Shown piece by piece: positions 10,741 to 19,923 of a stretch of 64,000 bases of DNA. The translations under genes were made by a program, and so were the position numbers. A model generated the notes under the pieces. The model was not told the DNA's origin. It did not search any database and saw only the letters and a list, made by a program, of their open reading frames with translations. Each line of letters starts with the position of its first letter. Position 1 is the stretch's first letter. The DNA is taken from the NCBI GenBank assembly GCA_046350115.1, contig JAXMAZ010000017.1, forward strand, positions 93,988 through 157,987. The letters run 5' to 3'. Source of the DNA: JAXMAZ01 sp046350115 (GTDB lineage Bacteria; Planctomycetota; Planctomycetia; Gemmatales; Gemmataceae).

Positions 10741-13482
10741 TCACTCGCCCAGGTCTTCGGACCGCTTGTTCACGTTCTCGTGCTCCTTCTCGTACCCGAA
10801 CTCGGCCTTCAGCAGGGCTACCGCCTGGTCCCGGGCGGTTCGCCGCAACTCGTCCTGGTGCCGGCGGGAGACGGCCGCCCCGACGTCGTTGAACGGCCCG
10901 GACCCGCCGTAGACCGTGATCCCGAACTCGTCCACCATCTTCTCGTTCCGGCCGAGCAGGACGGCCACGTACTGCCGGTCGCCGGACGAGTCGGCCAGGG
11001 TCAGGGCGGTGGACGCCGGCTTGTCCTTGTTGTCCACCAGGGCGGACACCATCGCCGTGGTCGGGTACGGGATGAACGGGGTCGGCCCCAGGCTGAACGG
11101 GCCGACGGCGCTGCGGCCGGGCTGGAACGACACGTCCGTCACCAGCGGGGCCACCCGGTCGATCTCGTGGTACTGCACCCGCTCCTTGGCCGCCGGGTCG
11201 GCGAACTTGCCGGCGAACTCGGCCTTGATGTCCCGCAGCTTCGGCTCGATCACCACCTGGGACTCGCCCAGGTTCTGGCACTTCTTGGCCAGCTCCTCGG
11301 CCGCAGTCTTGGCCAGCTCCCGGGCCTTCTGCTTCCGCCACTCGGCGACCGCCCGCTCCTTCACCCCGGGGGCGTCCAGGGAGCGGGGGCTGTCGGCCGC
11401 CTGCTCGGCCGTCCGCCAGACCAGGAAGGCGGACTCGTCGGCCGTCGGCCGGGCGGCGAACCCGGGGAACGGCTGGGGCTTGAACAGCCCGGTGCTCGGC
11501 TGGGCCTGCCGCGGGTTGAGCGGGTTGGACTCGTAGAAGAACTGCCGGCCGAACACCGACGGGTCGAGGTACCCGCCGGCCATCTTGGCGGCCGCCTCGA
11601 ACCGCTCGGCCAGCGGCTTCAGCCCGGGGTCGCCGACGATGTGATACACGTCCCGGAAATCGGCCGACTTGCCCACGGTTAGACCGCGGTCGGCGGCGAA
11701 CTTCTTGACCGCCTCCTCCGCCTTCTTCTTGTCCGCGTCCTGCCCGAGCTTGGCCAGGTCGGCGGTGAACTTGGTCATGTCCTCGCCGGCCAACTGGCGG
11801 GCGAACTCGGCCGTCGCCTTCTCCTGGAGCTGGCCGCGGACGGCCGCCAGGGACAGCGGCTGGACGAACGGGGCGTACCCCTTGGCCACCCCGAACAGGG
11901 AGCCGAACCCGGCCACCCCGCCGCCGATCGGCGGCAGCATCAGCGCCCGGAACAACTCGGTCTTGGCGATCCGGTCGGCGGCGAACGAGTTGGCGACCAG
12001 GTTAACCGCCGGGGCCAGGGCCGGCCCGTGGGTGGCCAGGGCGCCGGCGATGGCGGCGGCCAGGCTGGCCACGTTCGCCGGCTCGGCCACGTGCGGGTCC
12101 AGCGGCCGGGGCGGGCCGCCGAACGGGCTACCGGTCCAGTTCGCCTGGACAGCCGCCGCGTGCTGCCGCTTGTACGCGTCGTACTGGGCGCGGAGGATCA
12201 GGTCCGGGGCGTTCAGCACGGCCGGGGCGGCGAGCAGGGCCGCCGGGGTCGGCTGGGCCGGGCCGAGCGGGGCGACCAGGAACCCGGCCACCTTGGCCAG
12301 CACCTCCGACTTGATCGCCCCGTCGGCCGCCGCCTTGGTGTAGTACGGCTCTTTGCCGGTCAGCTCGACGAACTCCAGCTTCAGCCGCCGCGGCTCCCGC
12401 AGGGCCGGCTTCGGGCTGGCCGGGTTCGGCTCCTGGTTCCGGGCCGCCTTGAACAGGTTGACCAGCTCCTGCTCGGTCGGGGTCAGCTTGGCCGCCTCGG
12501 TCAGGTAGTTCTCGGCCGGGACGGTGATCAGCCCGTACCGGGCCGGGGTGCACTGGTCGCGGTAGAACTGGTAGTAGTCGTAGGGGGCGTCGTACCCGTT
12601 GCCGAGCGGCCGGAGCAGCCCCTGGCCGATCACCGCCGCCTGGGCCGCCCGCACCCGGAACTCGTCCCCCAGGGCGGACAGGAGCACGTCCTTGGTAAAC
12701 CCCTGGCTGCCCCGGACGGCGTCGTCGGCCGCCTGCCAGTCCTCGGCGGTCATCTTCCGGTAGAACTCGGCGTTCGCCAGGGTCATCACCTCGTCCGGGG
12801 CGAACCGGATGCCGAGCTGGTCCGCCTTCTTGGTCCAGAGCAGGAACTCCAGCGCGTCCCGGTTGGTCTGGTTCGGCTGGTTGACGAAGTAGTGGGCGCC
12901 GCCGGCCGTCTGGTCCAGGGTCATCAGAATGGCCGCCGACTGGGCCACGTCCTTGTCGTCTGGTTTGGCGGTGGCCGAGGTCATCAGACCGTTCAGCGCT
13001 CCGAGCAGGGCGGCGATCGTCCGCTCCCGGTCGGACAACATCTCGTCGGGGCTGGGCGGCGGGCCGAACCCCATCTGGGCGAACTGGTATCGGCGGCCCA
13101 TGTCCGGGCTGAAGTACCCGGACTGCCGGGCGTCTAACACCGCCTGGACGGTCGGCTTGTTCTCGGTGGACACCCGGGTCAGGCTGTCGGTGACGTACTT
13201 TCGCAGGTTCTCGCCCGCCCGGGCGGCGGCCGCGGCCATGTACCGGTTTGCCAGAACCCGGTGCCGCTTCACCCCCTCTAACTGGCTCTCGTACACCTTG
13301 GCCCCGTCGACGACGGCCATCACGTCGCCGCCCTGCCGCTTGCTGCCCAGCCAGCGGGGGAACCAGGAGAAGAAGTCGCCCTGGCCGAACTGCAGGACGA
13401 ACATGAACATCACGATGATGGTCAGAATGGCGAACAGGATCTTCTGGTTGCGACGGAAAACGTCGAACGGATTGAACGCCAT
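10741..13482 (-). CDS. Large membrane-anchored PpiD/SurA-like periplasmic protein
   Basis: A 913-residue protein. Residues 1-35 form a cytoplasmic start (FNPFDVFRRNQKI) followed by one hydrophobic helix (LFAILTIIVMFMFVLQFG), the same arrangement as PpiD. The rest is an alpha-helical, Ala/Leu-rich periplasmic region. The segment VVDGAKVYESQLEGVKRHR near residue 60 resembles the first strand-helix of SurA-type chaperone domains, and LGIRFAPDEV near residue 200 fits the SurA_N pattern. I see no convincing parvulin active site, so isomerase activity is doubtful. A role in folding of exported proteins is an inference. It is transcribed divergently from topA. Confidence 0.6.
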   Translation of the reverse strand: MAFNPFDVFRRNQKILFAILTIIVMFMFVLQFGQGDFFSWFPRWLGSKRQGGDVMAVVDGAKVYESQLEGVKRHRVLANRYMAAAAARAGENLRKYVTDSLTRVSTENKPTVQAVLDARQSGYFSPDMGRRYQFAQMGFGPPPSPDEMLSDRERTIAALLGALNGLMTSATAKPDDKDVAQSAAILMTLDQTAGGAHYFVNQPNQTNRDALEFLLWTKKADQLGIRFAPDEVMTLANAEFYRKMTAEDWQAADDAVRGSQGFTKDVLLSALGDEFRVRAAQAAVIGQGLLRPLGNGYDAPYDYYQFYRDQCTPARYGLITVPAENYLTEAAKLTPTEQELVNLFKAARNQEPNPASPKPALREPRRLKLEFVELTGKEPYYTKAAADGAIKSEVLAKVAGFLVAPLGPAQPTPAALLAAPAVLNAPDLILRAQYDAYKRQHAAAVQANWTGSPFGGPPRPLDPHVAEPANVASLAAAIAGALATHGPALAPAVNLVANSFAADRIAKTELFRALMLPPIGGGVAGFGSLFGVAKGYAPFVQPLSLAAVRGQLQEKATAEFARQLAGEDMTKFTADLAKLGQDADKKKAEEAVKKFAADRGLTVGKSADFRDVYHIVGDPGLKPLAERFEAAAKMAGGYLDPSVFGRQFFYESNPLNPRQAQPSTGLFKPQPFPGFAARPTADESAFLVWRTAEQAADSPRSLDAPGVKERAVAEWRKQKARELAKTAAEELAKKCQNLGESQVVIEPKLRDIKAEFAGKFADPAAKERVQYHEIDRVAPLVTDVSFQPGRSAVGPFSLGPTPFIPYPTTAMVSALVDNKDKPASTALTLADSSGDRQYVAVLLGRNEKMVDEFGITVYGGSGPFNDVGAAVSRRHQDELRRTARDQAVALLKAEFGYEKEHENVNKRSEDLGE

Positions 13483-13658
13483 GTCAGGCCTCAGTTTGCG
13501 GCGACGCGCCCGGCGGCGATGCGTGAGCCTTCGGGCGACTACGGGCTTGACACCCGTGTTATGCCTGTACTAAGGGTGATGGGCTAACCGCCACCCTCGT
13601 TTCCCCGATTGTATAAGTCCTACCGGTCGTAACAACCGCAACACGGAGCGTCCTCCCG

Positions 13659-16565
13659 GTGCCTAGCCCCCGCAAGAAGCCGACCCCTGAGACCGCGGCC
13701 CCGAAGCGCACCGCCAAGGGCAAGGCTGCCGCGCCGGCCGACACCACCGCCGTCCGCAAGGCGACGCCTCGGCGGAAGGTGGCCGCCGTCACGCCCGACG
13801 GGGACGCCCCGCCGCCGGCCGCCGGCGGGCGGAAGTTCGACCTGGTCATCGTCGAGTCGCCGGCCAAGGCGAAGACGATCAACAAGTACCTGGGCGGCAG
13901 CTACAAGGTGCTGGCCAGTTACGGCCACGTCCGCGACCTGGCCACCGGCCGCCGGCAGGCCGGGGAGGAAGTGTCCGGCATCAAGATCGGGGACGGCTGG
14001 AAGCTCCGCTACCTGGTGGACGCCGGCTCCAAGTCGAAGAAGCGGAAGGGCCGCCGCACCCAGCGGGACATCCTGGACGAGCTGAAGGCGGCCGCCGACA
14101 AGGCGAACCGCGTGCTGCTGGCCAGCGACCCGGACCGCGAGGGCGAGTCGATCGCCTGGCACATCGCCGACGAACTGCAGCTCGACCCGGCCCGGACGCG
14201 GCGGATCCGGTTCAACGAGATCACCAAGAACGCGGTCCAGCAGGCGCTTGCCCAGGCCGACCACATCGACATGGACCGGGTGAAGGCCCAGGAAGCCCGC
14301 CGGGCGATGGACCGGGTGGTCGGCTTCCCGCTGTCAGGGCTGCTCGGCAACAAGGTGACGCGAGGCCTGAGCGCCGGCCGGGTGCAGTCGGTGGCGGTCA
14401 AGCTGATCGTCGACCGCGAACGCGAGATCGAGGCGTTCAAGACCGAGGAGTACTGGGAACTCACCGCGCTGCTCGCCCCGCAAGGCGGCGGTGTGAGGTG
14501 GGTCGCCGACCCGAAGAAGTCGAAGATCTTCGCCAAGAAGAAGCCGGGCGAGGCCAAGCCGGAGGACGAAGCGAAGGCCGATGACCAGCCGGTCGCCGAG
14601 GGCGACGCCGTTGCTGCGCCGGCCGAGAAGGGGGGCATCCCGGCCCCGCCGCCGGGCAGCTTCCTGGCCAAGCTGGCGAAGGTCGACGGGGCCGACCCGG
14701 TCCTGAAGACGGAGGCCGACGCCGACCGGATCGCCGCCGCGGTCACGGGGGTGCCCTACGTCATTTCCAAGATCGAGCAGAAGGACCAGCAGCAGCGGCC
14801 GCGGCCGCCGTTCACCACCAGCACGCTCCAGCAGGAGGCGAACGTCCGCCTGCGGTTCGCCGCCAGCCGGACCATGCAGACCGCCCAGCGGCTGTACGAG
14901 GGCGTCGACCTCGGCAGCGAGGGCACGGTTGCCCTCATCACCTACATGCGGACGGACAGCACCCGGATCAGCCCGGACGCCCTGACCGCGATCCGCGGCC
15001 ACATCCAGCATGGGTACGGCGACCGGTACCTGCCGGAGAAGCCGAACTTCTACGCGGCCGGCAAGAGCGCCCAGGAGGCGCACGAGTGCATCCGGCCGAC
15101 GGACGTGGCCATGACCCCGGACCGGGCCGCCCGGGCCGGCCTGGCGGGCGACCAGCTCCGCCTGTACACGCTCATCTGGCAGCGGACGGTCGCCAGCCAG
15201 ATGACCCCGGCCGTGTTCGCCGTCACCACCGTGGACGTGACCGCCGGCCCCGGGCTGTTCCGGGCCAGCGGGCGGATCGAGAAGTTCGACGGGTTCCGGA
15301 AGGTGCTGCCGACCAAGGCCGAGGACGTGGAGCTGCCGAAGCTGGCCGAGAAGCAGACCCTCGACCGGCTCGACCTGTTCGAGACCCAGCACTTCACCCA
15401 GCCGCCGCCGCGGTACAACGAGGGGTCGCTGGTCAAGATGATGGAGAAGGAGGGGATCGGCCGGCCGAGCACCTACGCCAGCATCATCGAGACGATCCAG
15501 GCCCGCGGGTACGTCCGCCAGGAGCACCGCCGGTTCTTCGCCACGGACGTGGGCAAGACGGTCACGGACCTGCTGGTCCAGTGGTTCCCGAAGATCATGG
15601 ACCTGAAGTTCACCTCGCATTTCGAGGAAGAACTCGACGAGATCGAGACGGGCAAGTGCCACTACCAGGAGGTGCTGGACGAGTTCTGGGGGCCGTTCTC
15701 GGACGCGCTCAAGCGGGCCGAGACGGACATGCCGGTGCAGAAGGGGATCGAGACCGGCGAGAAGTGCCCCGATTGCGGCCGGCCGCTGATCGTGCTGTTC
15801 AGCCAGAAGACGGGCAAGCAGTTCGTCGGCTGCTCCGGGTACAAGGAAGACCCGGCCTGCAAGTACATCAAGCCGGGCGAGGGCGAGGAAGCCCGGCCGC
15901 AGCCGGTGCTGACCGACTTCGACTGCCCGGTGTGCGGCAAGAAGATGTACAAGCGGGTGGCGAAGAACGGCCCGTTCCTGGGGTGCAGCGGCTACCCGGA
16001 GTGCAAGGGGACGATGAACCTGGACGCCGAGGGGAAGCCGGTCCCGTCGGCGGTGGCGACCGAACACAAGTGCGACAAGTGCGGCTCGCCGATGGTCAAG
16101 CGGGAGGGCCGCCGGGGGCCGTTCCTGGGCTGCTCGGCGTACCCGAAGTGCAAGAACATCGTGGACATGGACGCCAACGGCAACCCGGTCCGGCCGATCG
16201 ACCCCGGGGTGGCGTGCGACAAGTGCAACAGCCCGATGACGGTCAAGAAGGGGCCGCGGGGACCGTTCCTGGCCTGCACCGCGTACCCGAAGTGTCGGAA
16301 CGCCAAGCCGCTGTCGGCCGAGCTGAAGGAGAAGCTCAAGGACGTGTTGCCGGCGAGCGCCCCGGCGGCCCCAAAGAAGCCGATGCCGGACGTGCCGATC
16401 ACCCAGGAGTGCCCGGAGTGCGGGGGGGCGATGCGGCTGCAGAAGTCGCGGTTCGGCGGCCGGTACTTCCTGGGCTGCACCAAGTACCCGAAGTGCAAGG
16501 GGACGGCCAAACTGGACAAGGCGCTGGAGGCGAAGATCGCCGAGGCGGAGGCGGCGATGGCATGA
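13659..16565 (+). CDS. topA: DNA topoisomerase I with five C-terminal zinc ribbons
   Basis: A type IA topoisomerase of 968 residues that relaxes negative supercoils. A Lys/Ala-rich tail of about 55 residues precedes the Toprim domain (VIVESPAKAKTINKYLGG; DPDREGE at about residue 152). The active-site tyrosine is Tyr429 in ITYMRTDSTRIS, and the EGIGRPSTYA motif follows. The C-terminus holds five CxxC...C zinc ribbons from about residue 705 to 955, more than the three of E. coli, as is common in deep-branching phyla. The GTG start at 13659 has ggag about 9 nt upstream and no better in-frame ATG. It faces the transposase gene across a shared hairpin. Confidence 0.95.
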   Translation: MPSPRKKPTPETAAPKRTAKGKAAAPADTTAVRKATPRRKVAAVTPDGDAPPPAAGGRKFDLVIVESPAKAKTINKYLGGSYKVLASYGHVRDLATGRRQAGEEVSGIKIGDGWKLRYLVDAGSKSKKRKGRRTQRDILDELKAAADKANRVLLASDPDREGESIAWHIADELQLDPARTRRIRFNEITKNAVQQALAQADHIDMDRVKAQEARRAMDRVVGFPLSGLLGNKVTRGLSAGRVQSVAVKLIVDREREIEAFKTEEYWELTALLAPQGGGVRWVADPKKSKIFAKKKPGEAKPEDEAKADDQPVAEGDAVAAPAEKGGIPAPPPGSFLAKLAKVDGADPVLKTEADADRIAAAVTGVPYVISKIEQKDQQQRPRPPFTTSTLQQEANVRLRFAASRTMQTAQRLYEGVDLGSEGTVALITYMRTDSTRISPDALTAIRGHIQHGYGDRYLPEKPNFYAAGKSAQEAHECIRPTDVAMTPDRAARAGLAGDQLRLYTLIWQRTVASQMTPAVFAVTTVDVTAGPGLFRASGRIEKFDGFRKVLPTKAEDVELPKLAEKQTLDRLDLFETQHFTQPPPRYNEGSLVKMMEKEGIGRPSTYASIIETIQARGYVRQEHRRFFATDVGKTVTDLLVQWFPKIMDLKFTSHFEEELDEIETGKCHYQEVLDEFWGPFSDALKRAETDMPVQKGIETGEKCPDCGRPLIVLFSQKTGKQFVGCSGYKEDPACKYIKPGEGEEARPQPVLTDFDCPVCGKKMYKRVAKNGPFLGCSGYPECKGTMNLDAEGKPVPSAVATEHKCDKCGSPMVKREGRRGPFLGCSAYPKCKNIVDMDANGNPVRPIDPGVACDKCNSPMTVKKGPRGPFLACTAYPKCRNAKPLSAELKEKLKDVLPASAPAAPKKPMPDVPITQECPECGGAMRLQKSRFGGRYFLGCTKYPKCKGTAKLDKALEAKIAEAEAAMA

Positions 16566-16571
16566 CGTTGC

Positions 16572-16602
16572 TTAGCGGGGCGGCCGACGGCCGCCCCGCT
16601 AA
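16572..16602. terminator. Shared hairpin between topA and the RAYT gene
   Basis: A perfect 15-bp palindrome (ttagcggggcggccg) with a single-base loop lies at the 3' ends of two convergent genes; its right arm contains the TAG stop of the transposase gene. There is no clear T run, so termination strength is uncertain. Confidence 0.6.
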
Positions 16603-17225
16603 TCGGCCCGCCGGTTCGGGTACGGGACCACGAAGGGCCACATCCGCTTCTGGGATTTGAACCCGTCCTTGACCGGATTCTTCTCGACGTAGTTGATGGT
16701 GCCGAGGATTCGCTCCTCGGTGAACTGGTACACGACCCACCACTTCCGTGCGAAGCACGGCGGCACCGACCCGTCCGGCTTCGCGTGTTCGGCGAACGGG
16801 TGTAACCCGTCCGCCTTCAGTTGCTTCGTCGCCTCGCCTTTGATCAGGTTGCCGACCGTCTCGATCGGATACCGGTGGCGGGCGATCACCAGGTGGGCGT
16901 GGTCCGGCATCACCGCGCACGCCCACACCGTCACCCCGGACTTCTCGGCGTACTCGCCGAACCCGGTCGCGATCGCCCGGGCCTGCAACCCGGTGAACCG
17001 GACCGGTGGGTACTTGAGCGACCGCTTGGCGGCCAGTCGCTTCCCGCGGTCGTGTGGCACCCCGGCGACCGACCGGTGGGTCTCGACCTTGGTCGCCTCG
17101 CCGAACACCCGTAGGTCCGGGCTGCGAACGATCCACGACCACGACCCCCGCGGGTCGTTCGGCAGCCAAAACCCGTAGGCGGACAGGATCAGGTGGTACG
17201 CGAGAACCGGGCGCCGCTCCTCCAT
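16599..17225 (-). CDS. REP-associated tyrosine transposase (RAYT, IS200-like Y1)
   Basis: A 208-residue HUH single-strand nuclease. PDHAHLVIA carries the HxH metal-binding pair, and NYVEKNPV carries the catalytic tyrosine with the following Asn-Pro typical of RAYTs. It begins with LAYHLILSAYGFWLPNDPRG, as in TnpA-REP proteins. I start at the ATG at 17225 because gggggat lies 6-8 nt upstream; an in-frame ATG at 17279 would add 18 residues overlapping no binding site. No terminal repeats flank the gene, so it looks domesticated, as RAYTs usually are. Such enzymes bind and cut short palindromic REP sequences, and this window is rich in palindromic repeats. Confidence 0.85.
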   Translation of the reverse strand: MEERRPVLAYHLILSAYGFWLPNDPRGSWSWIVRSPDLRVFGEATKVETHRSVAGVPHDRGKRLAAKRSLKYPPVRFTGLQARAIATGFGEYAEKSGVTVWACAVMPDHAHLVIARHRYPIETVGNLIKGEATKQLKADGLHPFAEHAKPDGSVPPCFARKWWVVYQFTEERILGTINYVEKNPVKDGFKSQKRMWPFVVPYPNRRAD

Positions 17226-17283
17226 CACATCCCCCACGGTTAGCGGTGCCGCCACCGGCGGCCCGTGGCGATCATACACCTGT

Positions 17284-18042
17284 TCACCCCCACCGATCCA
17301 GTTCCCGCAGCCGGCGGTCCGCGTCGAACGTCGGCGGCGGGAGCGACTCCGCCAGCCGCGCCGCCTCCTCCTCGCTCAGCCCCACCTTCGCTGTGCCGCT
17401 GCCCCGGAACACCGGCAACCCCTTCTTCATCGCCACGATCTCCCGCCGGGTGCGACCCTTCGGGGCGTCCGGCCAGCGGCCGATCCGCTCCCGGAAGTCG
17501 AAGAACACCGGCACCACCTGTTGGATGTACTTCCAGTACCCCGGGTTGTCGGTCTGGATGACGAGCAGCCCGCCCGGCACCAGTGACCGATGCACCAGGG
17601 CCAGGAACGCCGGCGTGACCAGCCGCCGGTGGACCTGGCCCGGGTCGTAGTACGGCTGCGGGTGGTAGCAGTGGATCTCGCTCACGCTGCCCGGCTCGGC
17701 GTGCCGCTCCAACAGCTCGTGCGCCCCCAGCACGGCGAACCGGACGTTGGCCAGCCCCCGCTGGTTGGCCCGCTTGCGGGCGTACCGGATGACCACCGGC
17801 AGGGTGTCGGTGCCGAGGTGGTCGTGGGTCGGCCGGACGACCGCGCTGCCGATGGCGAACCGCCCGTTCCCACACCCCAGGTCGAGCACCACCGGCGCGA
17901 CCCGGCCGAACAGCGTCGGCCAGTCCAGTCGCCCCTCGGGCATCGCCTTGAGGGCGGTCTGGGTCCACCTCTCGGGCGGCAGAACCTCGCCGGGGAACGG
18001 CACCCCGAACTCGCGCTCGATCCGGCGGGGGGCGTCGCTCAT
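17284..18042 (-). CDS. trmB: tRNA (guanine-N7)-methyltransferase-like protein (TrmB family, divergent)
   Basis: A 252-residue class I SAM methyltransferase. The SAM motif is VLDLGCGNGRFAIGSA, followed by GTDTLPVVIRYARKRA and NVRFAVLGAHELL, the order found in TrmB, which makes m7G46 in tRNA. After the dinucleotide fold the usual NFPDPWPK segment is replaced by CYHPQPYYDPGQVHRRL, which keeps the spacing but not the residues. A TrmB-type YW-x(n) region follows (NPGYWKYIQQVVPVF). I start at ATG 18042; the frame is open for 182 more codons upstream, but that part overlaps the start of the divergent methyltransferase gene. TrmB is my best call; the substrate could differ. Confidence 0.6.
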   Translation of the reverse strand: MSDAPRRIEREFGVPFPGEVLPPERWTQTALKAMPEGRLDWPTLFGRVAPVVLDLGCGNGRFAIGSAVVRPTHDHLGTDTLPVVIRYARKRANQRGLANVRFAVLGAHELLERHAEPGSVSEIHCYHPQPYYDPGQVHRRLVTPAFLALVHRSLVPGGLLVIQTDNPGYWKYIQQVVPVFFDFRERIGRWPDAPKGRTRREIVAMKKGLPVFRGSGTAKVGLSEEEAARLAESLPPPTFDADRRLRELDRWG

Positions 18043-18091
18043 CGGGGGTCCGGGTTGGGCTGGGGGTGAGAGTCGGATAGCATGATACCCG

Positions 18092-18781
18092 ATGCCGCTC
18101 GCCCTCCCTCGTCGCCGCGTCCCCGAACTGATGGACGACCCGGCGCTGGACCCCGCCCGCCACCGGGCCGCCCTGGCCGGGCTGGCCCGGGTGAACCGGT
18201 GGACCGGGGCGGCGGCCCCGTTCTGGCCGCCGGTCGAACGGCTCGCCCGGTCCCTCGGCCGGCCGGTGCGGGTGCTGGACGTGGCCACCGGGTCGGGTGA
18301 CATCCCGGCCGCGCTCGACCGGCTGGCCCGGCGTCGCGGGGTGGAGGCCGAGTTCGCCGGCTGCGACATCAGCCCGACCGCGGTGGACGCCGGCCGGTCG
18401 CGGGGAGCGATCCGCTTCTTCCAACACGACGCCCTCCGCGACCCGCTGCCGGCCGGGTACGACGTCATCACTTGCTCGCTATTCCTGCACCACCTGGACG
18501 AGCCGGACGTGGGCCGGCTGCTGGCAGCGATGAAGGCCGCGGCCGGCCGGCTGGTGTTAGTCAGCGACCTGGTGCGGGGCCGGCTCAACCTGGGATTGGT
18601 GACGGCCGCCTGCCGGGCGTTGTCCCGGTCCCCGGTCGTCCACTTCGACGGCCCGGCGTCGGTGCGGGCGGCCTACACACCGGCCGAACTGCGGGCGCTC
18701 GCCGACCGAGCGGGGCTTACCGGGGCGACGGTGCGGCGGCTGTTCCCGTGCCGGATGCTGCTCACCTGGAGCCGACCGTGA
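18092..18781 (+). CDS. Class I SAM methyltransferase of a type III PKS operon (SrsB-like role)
   Basis: A 229-residue methyltransferase with the SAM-binding motif VLDVATGSGDIPAAL, an acidic loop AGCDISPTAVDAG and the post-motif LFLHHLDE, similar to UbiE-type quinone or phenol methyltransferases. Its TGA overlaps the GTG of the FAD oxidoreductase (GTGA), and that gene overlaps the PKS gene by ATGA, so the three are translationally coupled. In Streptomyces srsABC the equivalent enzyme O-methylates alkylresorcinols. The same role here, on a long-chain phenol, is an inference from gene neighbourhood and not from specific residues. Confidence 0.75.
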   Translation: MPLALPRRRVPELMDDPALDPARHRAALAGLARVNRWTGAAAPFWPPVERLARSLGRPVRVLDVATGSGDIPAALDRLARRRGVEAEFAGCDISPTAVDAGRSRGAIRFFQHDALRDPLPAGYDVITCSLFLHHLDEPDVGRLLAAMKAAAGRLVLVSDLVRGRLNLGLVTAACRALSRSPVVHFDGPASVRAAYTPAELRALADRAGLTGATVRRLFPCRMLLTWSRP

Positions 18782-19923
18782 CCGTCCCCGCGACCATCAC
18801 GCTCGACGCCGCGGCAGCCGGCCGCTGGAACGCGGCGGTGGTCGGGGCCGGGCCGGCGGGAGCGATGACGGCCCGCGAGTTGGCCCGTCGCGGCCGACGG
18901 GTGCTGCTCATCGACAAGGCCACGTTCCCGCGGCCGAAGGTGTGCGGCTGCTGCCTGAACCGGACGGCCCTCGGGGCGCTGTCGGTGATCGGGCTGGGTG
19001 GGCTAGTCGGACGGTGCGGCGCAGTATCGCTCGGCGGTGTCGAGTTGGCGACCGGAGGGAAGCGAGTGCGGTTGTCGCTCCCCGGCGGGGTGGCCCTCAG
19101 TCGAGGGACGTTCGACGCGGCCCTGATCGGCGAAGCGGTCCGGGCGGGGGCCGACTTCTTGCCCGGCACGGCCGTCCGGCTCGGGCCGGCCACGGACGGA
19201 GGCCGCGAACTGCTGGCCGGGCCGACCGTGATCGGTGCCGGCGTCGTGATCGCCGCTGACGGGCTGAACGGCCAGCTCACCACACCCCCGCAGGTGGCCG
19301 ACGGGTCGCGGATCGGGGCGGGGGTGATCGCCGACACTGCCCCGGACGCTTACCGGCCCGGCACGATCTACATGGCCGTCGGCCGGGGCGGGTACGTCGG
19401 GGCGGTCCGGCTCGAAGATGGCCGGCTCGACCTCGCTGCCGCGTTCGACGCCGTGGCGGTACGCGCGGCCGGCGGGCTGGGCGAGTCGGCGGCCGTCGTG
19501 CTTCGCGGTGCCGGGCTGCCCGCTATTCCGGACCTGGAAGCGCTCCCGTGGAAGGGCACCCCGCCGCTCACCCGCCGGCCGCGGCAAGTCGCCGGGGAGC
19601 GGTGGTTCGCGGTCGGGGACGCGGCCGGGTACGTCGAGCCGTTCACCGGCGAGGGGATGGCCTGGGCCATCGCCTCGGCCGCCGGGCTGGCCCCGATCGC
19701 CGCGGCCGACTGGTCCCCGGACCGTGCGACGGAGTGGGCGGCGACTTACGCCCGGCTCGTCGGACGGCGGCAGGGGGTGTGCAAGGCCGCCGCCGCCGTG
19801 CTCCGCTCGCCGGCTCTGTGCCGGGTCTGTGTCAATGCGTTGTCACTTGTCCCGGCCCTGGCCCGGCCGGTGGTCGCCGCCCTGAACCGCCCGTCCCGAC
19901 TCACCCCGGAACCCGCCGCATGA
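18778..19923 (+). CDS. FAD-dependent oxidoreductase (geranylgeranyl reductase / phenol hydroxylase-like)
   Basis: A 381-residue flavoprotein. The FAD Rossmann motif AAVVGAGPAGAMTARELARRG is at about residues 18-38, and the second FAD site FAVGDAAGYVEPFTGEGM is near residue 280, as in the geranylgeranyl-reductase/p-hydroxybenzoate-hydroxylase group. A Cys-rich segment (KVCGCCLN) follows the first Rossmann unit, as in many family members. The GTG start at 18778 sits inside the stop of the preceding gene. Between a methyltransferase and a type III PKS it matches SrsC, which hydroxylates the resorcinol ring to a quinol. Reduction of a lipid double bond is the alternative. Confidence 0.75.
   Translation: MTVPATITLDAAAAGRWNAAVVGAGPAGAMTARELARRGRRVLLIDKATFPRPKVCGCCLNRTALGALSVIGLGGLVGRCGAVSLGGVELATGGKRVRLSLPGGVALSRGTFDAALIGEAVRAGADFLPGTAVRLGPATDGGRELLAGPTVIGAGVVIAADGLNGQLTTPPQVADGSRIGAGVIADTAPDAYRPGTIYMAVGRGGYVGAVRLEDGRLDLAAAFDAVAVRAAGGLGESAAVVLRGAGLPAIPDLEALPWKGTPPLTRRPRQVAGERWFAVGDAAGYVEPFTGEGMAWAIASAAGLAPIAAADWSPDRATEWAATYARLVGRRQGVCKAAAAVLRSPALCRVCVNALSLVPALARPVVAALNRPSRLTPEPAA

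Noticed and set aside
14334..16067. 577-codon minus-strand frame inside topA
   Set aside because: Shadow of a certain gene; composition typical of antisense GC-rich frames.
16599..17225. Complete mobile IS200/IS605 element
   Set aside because: No subterminal hairpins or second gene flank it; only the single-gene RAYT form is supported.
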